From: Tenacibaculum sp. SG-28
Lineage (GTDB): Bacteria > Bacteroidota > Bacteroidia > Flavobacteriales > Flavobacteriaceae
Length of the DNA stretch: 64,000 bases
Reading direction: 5' to 3'
Assembly (NCBI RefSeq): GCF_002954385.1
Contig: NZ_MQVY01000001.1
Span: forward strand, 534,892-598,891
A program made the translations under genes and the position numbers. Positions 37,241 through 45,737 of this stretch are shown here, one piece after another. The notes below the pieces were generated by a model. That model ran no database searches and had not been told where the DNA came from. It worked only from the letters and a program-made list of their open reading frames with translations. How positions within the stretch are numbered: position 1 is the stretch's first letter; every line of letters starts with the position of its first letter.

Positions 37241-40171
37241 TTAAAAAGAAAATAAAAGTTTCGAATAATAGAAGGCACCATTACTTCCCATTTGCACTGC
37301 ATCCCAAATTCCACCGCTGTCTGTGTTAGGTCCTTGTTCTGTGGGATAGGCATTAAAAAGATTATTAGCACCAATTTGAACGGTAAACAATTTGGATAAT
37401 TTATAAGATAGATGCGTATCTAAAGTGTATTTTGCTGCATATTTGTCAAGAGCAGCCTCGAGCCAGTCTTTTTCTGAGTTATTAAAATCACTCAAGGGTC
37501 TGTATATTTGCCAGTCTATCAGGGCTAAACTACTAAATCTTGTTAGTGTAGTGTTTATAGCGTATTTATCCGTTTCATATCCCAAATTGAGAAAAATTTT
37601 ATGATCTGGTGCAGAAGCACGGAGAAAATATTGTTCTCGTATCCCAAAAAAGACCTCTTCATCGAGATCTTTATTTTGTATATCGGAAATTTTCATCTGG
37701 TTAAAATTTCCTGTCAAATCTATTGCTATTTTAGAATCTGTGAATTTCTTTAACCAATTTATTTTGAAATCTAAACCATACGTGTCTGTATCTACTCCAT
37801 TAGCAAAAAACTGTATGTATTGTATGTCAGAATACAGCTCTGAGGCATCAAAGTTTCCACTAAGAATTATTCTATTTTTTATTCCAATATAATACGCGTC
37901 TAACGAAATATTAAACCCAGAAGATATTTTTTGATAAATACTAAAGTTATAATTTATAGCTTTTTCTTCTTGTAATTTTTGAATGCCGAATGCTTCAATG
38001 ATAGGGTTATTATTTGCTATGAGATAGGATTCTTTTGGATTTTTATCTATGTAATTCGTAAATTTTAGATTGTAATACAATTGCGCTAATGAAGGTGCTC
38101 TAAATCCGGTACTTATAGAGGTTCTTATGCTGGTGTTAGGAGAAAACTTATAACTGCTCGCCAATTTTATATTAAAGGTAGCACCAAAATCACTGTAGTT
38201 TTCAAATCGTGTAGCGGCTGCAACAATCCAATCTTTTGAAAGGTCTAGCTCGAGATCTGTGTAGGTGCTAAAGCTAACTCGTGACTCATCAACTTCATTT
38301 CCTGGAGCATATCCTGGAAAACCTTGTGAGCCACCAGGTCTTATTACACCGTTATAACTAGGAATATTCTCAATAGGTGTATCTACAGTTACTATACTTC
38401 CATTTGTATCATAAGATGCATAAGAGGCCTCTTCACCTGCAAAAATAGTGTAGTTTTCTACCCGGTTTTCAAAACCAAAGGCAAAGTTCAATCCTTCGCA
38501 TAGGCTCGGGAAATTTTTGGAAAAATCAATGTTTGTAGTGTTTTGAAGTAAACTGTGTCCTCCTGCATTGAATACTGCTGGAGATTTTTCTAACAAAGTG
38601 GCATTTAAGGTTTTCTCAATAGTGTATTGAAAGTTGTTTTTGCCAAAGGTATTGCTAAAATCAATATTCCAATTTTTAAAACTACTCTTAATTCCCAGAT
38701 TTATGGATGTGTCTGTAATATCGGATGTTATTGCAGGGTTAAACCCATTTGGATAAATCTCTTTAACATTTCTTTCGCTATTCTCAGGTCTTGTAAAGGC
38801 GTATGCATCTGTGTTTTTATAGCTGTAACCACCATTTCCGTAGATAGAGGTAAAATTACCCAAAGGGATTTCAGAATTTAGAAATAGAGCAGTTCCTATT
38901 ACAGCGGCATTTCCGTAGTTTTCGCGAATATTTGTACCTCTTCTAAAGGTATGTGCTTTGTTGCGGTATTCTGCACTAAAATTTACGAATCCTTTTTTGT
39001 TGATTTTAGTTCCAAGATTAATGTCTGTTTTTTGTGTGAATCCATCAAGACCTTTTTTACTCGTAAGGGTATTGTTATTTGCATTATATATACCTAGAGT
39101 AGTGCTTGCTGTGGTTTCGTTTACTTGGTCTTTTAGAACAATATTCATTACTCCAGCAATGGCATCCGATCCATATTGTGCCGAAGCACCATCTTTTAGT
39201 ATTTCGATTTTCTTAATGGCAGAAGCCGGGATCGTATTTAGGTCGGTTCCCGAGTTCCCACGTCCTCTTGTGCCATACAAGTTAATCAAAGAAGCTTGAT
39301 GCCTTCGTTTTCCATTGATTAGAATAAGTGTTTGGTCAGGTCCAAGACCCCTGTAGGTTGCTGGTACTATATGATCTGCTCCATCAGAACCAGATTGTCT
39401 TGTGGCATTGAAAGAAGGAATTTCATTTTGAATAAGCTGATTCAACCCTAAAAGAGAGCTCTTTTGTTGAACATTTTCTAGTGTGATAATATCTGTAGCA
39501 ACTGGAGAGTCTATTTTTTTTCGTTTTTTATTTCTAGACCCAACCAACGATATTTCATCCAATTCCAAACCGGATTTTAACATTATTTTCATAAAGTTAA
39601 CCTCCGGTTGTATCCCTATCTCTTTGTAGCCTACATGAGAAAACTGAATCGTATTTTTGTTGTGTATTTCTAACGTGAATTCACCAAATTCATTCGAGAT
39701 AGTACCATTTTGTGTGTTGTTTTCTAAAATAGATACACCCTTAATAGGTTCGTAGTATTGATTTATTACAACACCTCTAAATAAGAATTTTGTAGGTAGA
39801 GTGTCTTTTGGAAGTATTGTATTAGAGGCGGTACTTTTTAGAATGGGATCTGTAACTGCTTTATCGTTTATATCGTATTTATAAACAACATAATATTTAT
39901 TTCCAAGATATTCAATTTTATATTCTGTTTGCCTTTTAACAGCGTTAATTTTTTGTGGTAAATTGAAGGTATAGAAACTAGTTGTGTCTATCGCAATGTT
40001 CTTTATTTTTGTTGGGTTGTAGGTAAAAAAAACATCGTGTTTTGCACTGATTTTTTCTAGTACAAAAGTTAAATTCTCTAATTTTTTAGTCTGTGAAAAA
40101 ACTGCTGAATTATACAAATAGAATACAACCAAGAAAATACCTGTAAGTGATGTATTAAATTTAAAATTCAA
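37241..40171 (-). CDS. TonB-dependent receptor with N-terminal STN signalling domain
   Basis: The 976-residue product has a signal peptide (~1-26), an STN (secretin/TonB short N-terminal) domain (~27-105, LTFVLEKISAKHDVFFTYNP), a carboxypeptidase-D-like domain (FLFRGVVINQYYEPIKGVSI, ~128-205), a plug (LILINGKRRHQASLI, ILKDGASAQYGSDAIAGVMN) and a barrel ending GAFYYSKLLFSF. STN domains contact FecR-type anti-sigma factors, and fecR and an ECF sigma gene lie immediately upstream. This is therefore a transducer that switches on its own expression when ligand binds. The fecR stop is 12 bp away. The ligand is unknown; lack of SusD argues against a polysaccharide Sus system. Confidence 0.92.
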   Translation of the reverse strand: MNFKFNTSLTGIFLVVFYLYNSAVFSQTKKLENLTFVLEKISAKHDVFFTYNPTKIKNIAIDTTSFYTFNLPQKINAVKRQTEYKIEYLGNKYYVVYKYDINDKAVTDPILKSTASNTILPKDTLPTKFLFRGVVINQYYEPIKGVSILENNTQNGTISNEFGEFTLEIHNKNTIQFSHVGYKEIGIQPEVNFMKIMLKSGLELDEISLVGSRNKKRKKIDSPVATDIITLENVQQKSSLLGLNQLIQNEIPSFNATRQSGSDGADHIVPATYRGLGPDQTLILINGKRRHQASLINLYGTRGRGNSGTDLNTIPASAIKKIEILKDGASAQYGSDAIAGVMNIVLKDQVNETTASTTLGIYNANNNTLTSKKGLDGFTQKTDINLGTKINKKGFVNFSAEYRNKAHTFRRGTNIRENYGNAAVIGTALFLNSEIPLGNFTSIYGNGGYSYKNTDAYAFTRPENSERNVKEIYPNGFNPAITSDITDTSINLGIKSSFKNWNIDFSNTFGKNNFQYTIEKTLNATLLEKSPAVFNAGGHSLLQNTTNIDFSKNFPSLCEGLNFAFGFENRVENYTIFAGEEASYASYDTNGSIVTVDTPIENIPSYNGVIRPGGSQGFPGYAPGNEVDESRVSFSTYTDLELDLSKDWIVAAATRFENYSDFGATFNIKLASSYKFSPNTSIRTSISTGFRAPSLAQLYYNLKFTNYIDKNPKESYLIANNNPIIEAFGIQKLQEEKAINYNFSIYQKISSGFNISLDAYYIGIKNRIILSGNFDASELYSDIQYIQFFANGVDTDTYGLDFKINWLKKFTDSKIAIDLTGNFNQMKISDIQNKDLDEEVFFGIREQYFLRASAPDHKIFLNLGYETDKYAINTTLTRFSSLALIDWQIYRPLSDFNNSEKDWLEAALDKYAAKYTLDTHLSYKLSKLFTVQIGANNLFNAYPTEQGPNTDSGGIWDAVQMGSNGAFYYSKLLFSF

Positions 40172-40183
40172 ACGTGTTAATTT

Positions 40184-41182
40184 TTAGTTTTTACAAACCA
40201 CTAATTTATCATTTTCTTTTTTAAGCGTAATGTTTGCAGATTTTTTGATTGCATTTAAACATATTTCCAGATTTGTGGTTGGGACCGTTCCTGTGATTGG
40301 TGTTTTTTTCAATTCCGGATTGTCATAAACAAAAGTTACACCATAGGTATCTGTGATCTTTAATAGCGCTTTTTCAAGCGTAAAATTATCAAATACCAAC
40401 TTACCGTTTTTCCAAGCAATTTTATCTTTGCTGTATACGATGTCTTTATCCATGACAATTCTTTTTTGAATTGAGGAATATTCAATATAATTGCCTGGAG
40501 ACATTCTTTTTGAATTTCCGTTATTTAAGGCTAACCAGATGTTACCTTTCTCTAAAAATACTTCTGTTTTTTTTCGGTGTGTATTTACATTAAATTCAGT
40601 TCCGTATACCTGAACTGTAAGATCTTCGGTGTGTACTTCGAATTTTAGATTGTTGTTTTCTGTTTCAGAAACATTAAAATAAGCTTCTCCTGCTAACCAT
40701 ACCTCTCTTACATCATTTTTATTGTATTTTAAACTAGAGTTCGAGTTTAAAGTAACATACGTTCCGTCCTTTAATTTAAGGTGTAAAACTTCACCAAAGT
40801 CTGTATTAAAAGATACAAAAGAATTACTGTAGTTGTTGTAGTAGAATAGTGTTAAACCGATTAAAAAACAAGCAGCGATAACGTGTTTGATAGTAAATGT
40901 GTCTATTAATGATTTCGTAACAGAAGGCTTTTGCTTTTCTTTAAGTATGGTCTCCAATTTATTCCATTCTTTATTTACGTGGCTACTGGAAACGTCTTTC
41001 TTAATGAAGTTAATACCGAGTAGTATGTCTCTTGCTTCAAAAGCAAGGTGTTTTTTAGAAGGATTGTTTTCTATCCAAGAATCCCAAAAAGCAACATCAG
41101 AAAGTTGGTTGTTTTGTGCCCAATTTTGAAATGAAGTATCATTTAGAAAATCATGAATGCTTGCGTATGTCTTTTTGGTCAT
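40184..41182 (-). CDS. FecR-family anti-sigma factor
   Basis: The 332-residue protein has an N-terminal cytoplasmic domain (NDTSFQNWAQNNQLSDVAFW, ~10-85) that binds the sigma factor and one membrane helix (IKHVIAACFLIGLTLFYY, ~108-126). The periplasmic FecR domain follows (FNTDFGEVLHLKLKDGTYVTL, GEAYFNV, VYGTEFNVNTHRKKTEVFLE), then a DUF4974 end (NFTLEKALLKITDTYGVTF...CLNAIKKSANITL). The ATG at 41182 is used rather than the TTG one codon upstream. It forms a sigma-fecR-receptor relay with its neighbours. Confidence 0.93.
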   Translation of the reverse strand: MTKKTYASIHDFLNDTSFQNWAQNNQLSDVAFWDSWIENNPSKKHLAFEARDILLGINFIKKDVSSSHVNKEWNKLETILKEKQKPSVTKSLIDTFTIKHVIAACFLIGLTLFYYNNYSNSFVSFNTDFGEVLHLKLKDGTYVTLNSNSSLKYNKNDVREVWLAGEAYFNVSETENNNLKFEVHTEDLTVQVYGTEFNVNTHRKKTEVFLEKGNIWLALNNGNSKRMSPGNYIEYSSIQKRIVMDKDIVYSKDKIAWKNGKLVFDNFTLEKALLKITDTYGVTFVYDNPELKKTPITGTVPTTNLEICLNAIKKSANITLKKENDKLVVCKN

Positions 41183-41259
41183 CAATATTCCGTTTGGTAT
41201 ATACTAATAAGTACGTATAATTTATAATATACCCTTATTAAAATATATTTTTTGCAAAT

Positions 41260-41823
41260 TTAATAATTTAATAGTTCAAAAATTGCTATTTCTTCTCTCA
41301 AAGTTTTAATTGCTTTATGCAATGTATTGATTACGCTTTGATAATTTATCTCCATCGTCTCCGCAATTTCTTTAGCCTTTAGGTTGCAGTTAAATTTAAG
41401 ATAAATTACTTCTTTTTGTCTTTTGGGTAATTTATTTATTAAGGTAGCGATGTTTTTATTTCTGAACGTTACAGACTCTTGATGCGTTAGGAATTCATCG
41501 GGTGTGAATTCGATATCAATTATATTACTGTCAATGCCTCTTACTATGGTATATTTATTTCTTTTTAACTTCGTGATGATAAACCTTCTGTAAGAAGTAA
41601 ATAAGTAAGGAGCCACCTTATCCAAACTGCTTAAATTTTCTTTGTGTTCATAGATGTAGAGAAAAAAGTCTTGTAAAGAATCCTCTGTAACATGTAAATC
41701 TTTAGATATTTTAAGTCCGTAACCATGTAATGCAGGATAAAACTTCTTAAAAAGAATGGAATAGGCGTTTAAATCGCCTTCTTTTATAAGCGCCCAAAGT
41801 ACCTGATCAGATAAGTCTGTCAT
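41260..41823 (-). CDS. ECF RNA polymerase sigma-70 factor
   Basis: The 187-residue sigma factor has region 2 (SILFKKFYPALHGYGLKI, LQDFFLYIYEHKENL, PYLFTSYRRFIITKLKR) and region 4 with the helix-turn-helix (LPKRQKEVIYLKFNCNLKAKEIAETMEINYQSVINTLHKAIKTLRE). It is the FecI-like type found in Bacteroidota next to FecR. It is the first gene of the receptor locus; the fecR gene follows 77 bp downstream. Confidence 0.93.
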   Translation of the reverse strand: MTDLSDQVLWALIKEGDLNAYSILFKKFYPALHGYGLKISKDLHVTEDSLQDFFLYIYEHKENLSSLDKVAPYLFTSYRRFIITKLKRNKYTIVRGIDSNIIDIEFTPDEFLTHQESVTFRNKNIATLINKLPKRQKEVIYLKFNCNLKAKEIAETMEINYQSVINTLHKAIKTLREEIAIFELLNY

Positions 41824-41950
41824 TAAAATTTAGTTTGATTTTGTTAGATTTTGCCTTTAAAAATAATTAAAAATAATTGATTTATTAAATTTATGTTAAA
41901 AACATCTAGTTTTCATGTACAAAATTGAAAGATAGAATAGAGTAATACAC

Positions 41951-41958
41951 TATATTTG
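41951..41958 (+). promoter_or_regulatory. Bacteroidota -7 promoter box (TATATTTG) of ychF
   Basis: TATATTTG fits TAnnTTTG, 31 bases before the ATG at 41990. Confidence 0.55.
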
Positions 41959-41989
41959 CAATCGCAAAAAATATTAATGTACCCAAATA

Positions 41990-43081
41990 ATGAAAGCAGG
42001 AATTGTAGGATTACCGAACGTTGGAAAATCAACTTTATTTAATTGTTTATCAAACGCCAAAGCACAAAGTGCCAATTTTCCATTTTGTACTATTGAACCC
42101 AATTTAGGTGTTGTCAATGTTCCTGACGCGAGAATTGAAAAGTTAGAAGAGCTTGTAAATCCTGAAAAAGTTATTCCTGCTACTGTAGAAATAGTTGATA
42201 TTGCAGGCTTGGTGAGAGGGGCTAGTAAAGGAGAGGGACTAGGAAATCAGTTTTTGGCAAATATTCGTGAAACAGATGCAATTTTACATGTCTTACGATG
42301 TTTCGATAACGATAATATTGTTCATGTAGATGGTTCGGTTGATCCGATACGCGATAAGGAGACTATTGATATTGAATTACAACTAAAAGATTTGGAAACG
42401 CTAGAAAAGCGTTTAGAGCGGGTAAAAAGGACTGCTAAAACGGGTAACAAAGAAGCACAAAAAGAACTGGAAGTTTTAGAAAAAATTCAAAGTGTACTTT
42501 TGGAAGGGAAATCGGTTCGAACTATAGATTTCACCGAGAAAGAACAAGAGTTTGTAGCCCCTTTACAGTTTATTACTTCTAAACCAGTACTGTATATTTG
42601 TAATGTTGATGAAGCTTCTGCGAAGCATGGGAATTCCTATGTGGAAAAAGTTAAGGAATGTGTAAAAGATGAAGATGCAGAAATAATTACCCTTGCTGTT
42701 GCAACAGAGGCAGATATTGCAGAACTCGAAGCATATGAAGAGCGACAAATGTTTTTATCCGATATTGGCTTGGAAGAACCAGGAGTATCCCGATTAATTA
42801 GATCCGCATATACTTTATTGAATTTACAAACCTACTTTACCGCAGGAGTAAAAGAAGTAAGAGCCTGGACGATTACTGTTGGGGCTACTGCACCGCAAGC
42901 AGCTGGTGTTATCCACACTGATTTTGAAAAAGGATTTATCCGAGCAGAAGTAATTGGCTATGATGATTACATTGCTTTCGGATCGGAGGCCAAAGTAAAG
43001 GAAGCTGGTAAAATGAGAGTTGAGGGCAAGGAGTATATTGTTGCCGACGGAGATGTTATGCACTTTAGATTTAATGTGTAA
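41990..43081 (+). CDS. ychF: Redox-regulated ATPase YchF (Obg-family)
   Basis: The 363-residue Obg-like ATPase binds ribosomes and responds to oxidative stress. The P-loop is GLPNVGKST (~7), the G3 region is VDIAGLVRGASKGEGLGNQFL, and YICNVDE replaces the G4 NKxD motif (the change that makes YchF prefer ATP). The coiled-coil arm (~130-170) and the C-terminal TGS domain (RAWTITVGATAPQAAGVIHTDFEKGFIRAEV) are complete. Monocistronic, with its own promoter and terminator. Confidence 0.96.
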   Translation: MKAGIVGLPNVGKSTLFNCLSNAKAQSANFPFCTIEPNLGVVNVPDARIEKLEELVNPEKVIPATVEIVDIAGLVRGASKGEGLGNQFLANIRETDAILHVLRCFDNDNIVHVDGSVDPIRDKETIDIELQLKDLETLEKRLERVKRTAKTGNKEAQKELEVLEKIQSVLLEGKSVRTIDFTEKEQEFVAPLQFITSKPVLYICNVDEASAKHGNSYVEKVKECVKDEDAEIITLAVATEADIAELEAYEERQMFLSDIGLEEPGVSRLIRSAYTLLNLQTYFTAGVKEVRAWTITVGATAPQAAGVIHTDFEKGFIRAEVIGYDDYIAFGSEAKVKEAGKMRVEGKEYIVADGDVMHFRFNV

Positions 43082-43112
43082 GTAAACACAGAGAATAGTT
43101 CACAATAATAGA

Positions 43113-43147
43113 AAAGCCTTTTTGATGCTAGCAAAAAGGTTTTTTTG
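43113..43147 (+). terminator. Terminator of ychF
   Basis: CCTTTTTG / CAAAAAGG stem with a seven-base loop and a T-run. It overlaps the earliest in-frame start of the next gene, favouring the later ATG at 43176. Confidence 0.75.
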
Positions 43148-43175
43148 TATTTTTAGAAATGTAATAAAGAATGAT

Positions 43176-43850
43176 ATGCAATTCAATAAAGCTAATTTTA
43201 CGTTTTTAGAAAACTTAAAGGAAAACAATAACAGAGAGTGGTTTGCAGAACATAAACCGGAGTATACCGCTATTTTAGACAATGTAAAGTTGTTTTATAC
43301 AAATGTTAAGGATCATTTAGAGCAACAAGACTCTATCGAAAAACTCAAGCTGTTCAGGATATATAGAGATGTGCGATTTAGTAAAGATAAAACTCCTTAC
43401 AAAACTCATTTTGCAGGTTCGTTTTACCGAGAAGGCAAAGCCTTGAGAGGGGGGTATTATTTGCATTTAGCACCATCTAATAAAAGTTTTCTCGCTGGGG
43501 GATTTTGGGAACCAAATAAAGAAGATTTGTTCCGAATTCGTAAAGAGTTTGAAATTGATGATACGGAAATACGAAGTATCTTGGCAGAGCAGAAATTTGT
43601 TACTTATTTTGGAGGGAAGCTTGAAGGAGCAGAATTAAAAACAGCACCAAAAGGCTTTGATAAAGAACACAAGGCTATCGACTTAATTCGTAAAAAAGGT
43701 TTTGTTGCTATGCGATATTTTAACGACAATGAGGTATTAGCAAACAATTTTAGTAATGAAGTAGTGGATGCTTTTTTCGCATTACGTCCCTTTTTTGATT
43801 ACATGAGTGACGTTTTAACGACCAACTTAAATGGAGAATCTTTACTCTAA
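43176..43850 (+). CDS. DUF2461 family protein
   Basis: The 224-residue soluble protein begins with FNKANFTFLENLKENNNREWF. LFRIYRDVRFSKDKTPYKTHF, GGYYLHLAPSNKSFLAGGFW, and RKEFEIDDTEIRSIL are further family blocks (DUF2461, TIGR02453). The family is common in Bacteroidota and has no assigned function; the conserved RDxRFSKDKTPYK block looks like an active or binding site (inference). ATG 43176 is chosen because earlier starts lie in the ychF terminator. Confidence 0.88.
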   Translation: MQFNKANFTFLENLKENNNREWFAEHKPEYTAILDNVKLFYTNVKDHLEQQDSIEKLKLFRIYRDVRFSKDKTPYKTHFAGSFYREGKALRGGYYLHLAPSNKSFLAGGFWEPNKEDLFRIRKEFEIDDTEIRSILAEQKFVTYFGGKLEGAELKTAPKGFDKEHKAIDLIRKKGFVAMRYFNDNEVLANNFSNEVVDAFFALRPFFDYMSDVLTTNLNGESLL

Positions 43851-43882
43851 GTAGTTTTATCAATAGTATTTCGTTGTTTTTT

Positions 43883-45220
43883 TTATGGTTCCGAGCTTGG
43901 TAATTTGTTGAGTCCTTTTTTTAAAAAAACATAGGTAACTGCGGTAGCGATTACATCTGCAATAGGAAAAGATACCCAAATACCCAATACACCGAAGAAT
44001 TTTGGCATTATATATACCAATGGTACTAAAATCAAACCTTGTTTTAACAGTGTTAATAAAAGGGCAGGCATAGCTTTTCCCGCTGCCTGAAAATAGGCAC
44101 TTCCAATTAATTGAATGGTGATAATAGGTGTCGCTGACAAACAAATCAAAAGTGCATTTTGTGTTTTGTGAATTAATTCCTCATCCGTGGTAAAAAGTGC
44201 TACTAGAGTATTTGGAAACAGCATAATACCTATGAATATTAGTAAGGCAATTGAACTTCCGTATTGAATAGCAATTTTGATACTTTCCTTAACTCTTTTT
44301 GTGTCGTTTGCTCCGTAATTAAAGCCTACTATGGGTAAAAATCCTTGGGTAACGCCCAGGATTGGAAATAGAGCGAATAGGGTAACTCTATTAATAATTC
44401 CGTAGGTGGATACGGAAATTTCTCCGCCATAGGTATACAAACTATAATTCAAAACAATCATTAAAATACTAACAGTTCCTTGCCGCACAATTGTAATGCC
44501 TCCCAATGCAATGATTTCTTTTACAAGCGATATTTTTACAATTAAGGATTCTTTGCTAATTGAAAATTCACTTTGTTTGAAAAAGAAGAACCACAGCACA
44601 AAAGTGCCAGAGGTTATATATGAAATAGAGGTAGCAAGGCCGGCTCCATAAATTCCCTGATTTAAAACTTTAATGCATATTATATCCAAAACAACATTCA
44701 TTATAGCTGGAAGTATCATGGTAAACATTGCAAAATTGGGTTTGCCAATGGCGCGTATTACAGGGTTTCCCATCATAGCAAAAGCCAAGAAAGGCACTCC
44801 CCAAATAATTACTGAAAAATATTCTTTAGCTGGTTCCAAAATTTGACCATTGGCACCAAATAAAGTAAGTAATGGAATACAAAATATAGTCCCGATACAA
44901 ACAAAAATTAGTGACATACTTACCGTTAAGGTGACTTGGTTTCCGAATACGTTAATGGCTTTTATTTTGTTGGAATCTCCTAGTGCTCTTGAAATGATAG
45001 AACTACCGCCAACACCTATACCCATTCCTACAGAAGACATCAAAAAGGCAATAGGTAAAACAACTGTGACCGCTGCAATTGCAATAACACCAATCCACCT
45101 TCCTACAAAAATTGTATCTACAATCATGTTTAAAGACATCACTAATATTCCTATGGAGGCCGGTACTGCCTGCTTCAAAAGCAACTTACTGATGCTTTCC
45201 GTTCTAAATTTATTTGTCAA
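43883..45220 (-). CDS. MATE-family multidrug efflux transporter
   Basis: The 445-residue inner-membrane protein has about 12 hydrophobic segments in two MATE repeats. Features: SISKLLLKQAVPASIGILVMSLNMIVDTIFVGRW at the start (split here as family block), GVGGSSIISRALG in repeat 1, and GVTQGFLPIVGFNYGA in repeat 2. It exports cationic compounds by Na+ or H+ antiport; substrate unknown. No ATG fits the N-terminus: an in-frame stop lies just upstream, and the TTG at 45220 gives a normal MTNKFRTESISK start, so a TTG start is inferred. Confidence 0.9.
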   Translation of the reverse strand: MTNKFRTESISKLLLKQAVPASIGILVMSLNMIVDTIFVGRWIGVIAIAAVTVVLPIAFLMSSVGMGIGVGGSSIISRALGDSNKIKAINVFGNQVTLTVSMSLIFVCIGTIFCIPLLTLFGANGQILEPAKEYFSVIIWGVPFLAFAMMGNPVIRAIGKPNFAMFTMILPAIMNVVLDIICIKVLNQGIYGAGLATSISYITSGTFVLWFFFFKQSEFSISKESLIVKISLVKEIIALGGITIVRQGTVSILMIVLNYSLYTYGGEISVSTYGIINRVTLFALFPILGVTQGFLPIVGFNYGANDTKRVKESIKIAIQYGSSIALLIFIGIMLFPNTLVALFTTDEELIHKTQNALLICLSATPIITIQLIGSAYFQAAGKAMPALLLTLLKQGLILVPLVYIMPKFFGVLGIWVSFPIADVIATAVTYVFLKKGLNKLPSSEP

Positions 45221-45310
45221 TTTATTTTTTTTATAAAATTAAGCAAATTCTCGGAATAGATTTATGTGTAAAATCTATAGCTTTAGCAACTATATTCGTT
45301 TAGAAACTTG

Positions 45311-45318
45311 TAAATTTG
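45311..45318 (+). promoter_or_regulatory. Bacteroidota -7 promoter box (TAAATTTG) of the thioesterase gene
   Basis: TAAATTTG ends four bases before the ATG at 45323, so transcription should start at or next to the start codon. Confidence 0.55.
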
Positions 45319-45322
45319 ATGT

Positions 45323-45718
45323 ATGCATTATTTTCAAAAAACACATGTTGTTCAAGCAAAAGAAATCGATCAATACCATCATGTTAATAATGTAGTATAT
45401 GTACAATGGATTCAGGATGTTGCCGATTTACATTGGCAAGAACTAATCGTAAATATTGTCGATCCAAAGTATGTTTGGTTTGTGGTTCGGCATGAAATAG
45501 ACTACAAAGGACAAGCGAAATTAGGCGATAGCGTTACGATAAAAACCTGGGTAGGGAAAACAGAGGGAGTTACATCGATTCGTCATGTGGAAATAAGTCG
45601 AGGAGAAACGGTTTTAGTTTCCTCCCAAACAACCTATTGTTTTATAGATGGAACTACGCAAAAACCAAAACGTATTACGAACGAAATACGTAATTTATTA
45701 TTGCCTAAACAATCGTAA
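45323..45718 (+). CDS. Acyl-CoA thioesterase (4HBT hot-dog fold)
   Basis: The 131-residue protein has the 4HBT/YbgC pattern: EIDQYHHVNNVVYVQWIQDV (catalytic region, with His in place of the usual Asp-x-x-Gly-His order), WFVVRHEIDYKGQAKLGDSV, then IRHVEISRGETVLVSSQTTYCF. It hydrolyses acyl-CoA esters; chain length unknown. The helicase gene starts 19 bp after the stop. Confidence 0.88.
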   Translation: MHYFQKTHVVQAKEIDQYHHVNNVVYVQWIQDVADLHWQELIVNIVDPKYVWFVVRHEIDYKGQAKLGDSVTIKTWVGKTEGVTSIRHVEISRGETVLVSSQTTYCFIDGTTQKPKRITNEIRNLLLPKQS

Positions 45719-45737
45719 AATAATCTAAAAAAAAAGT

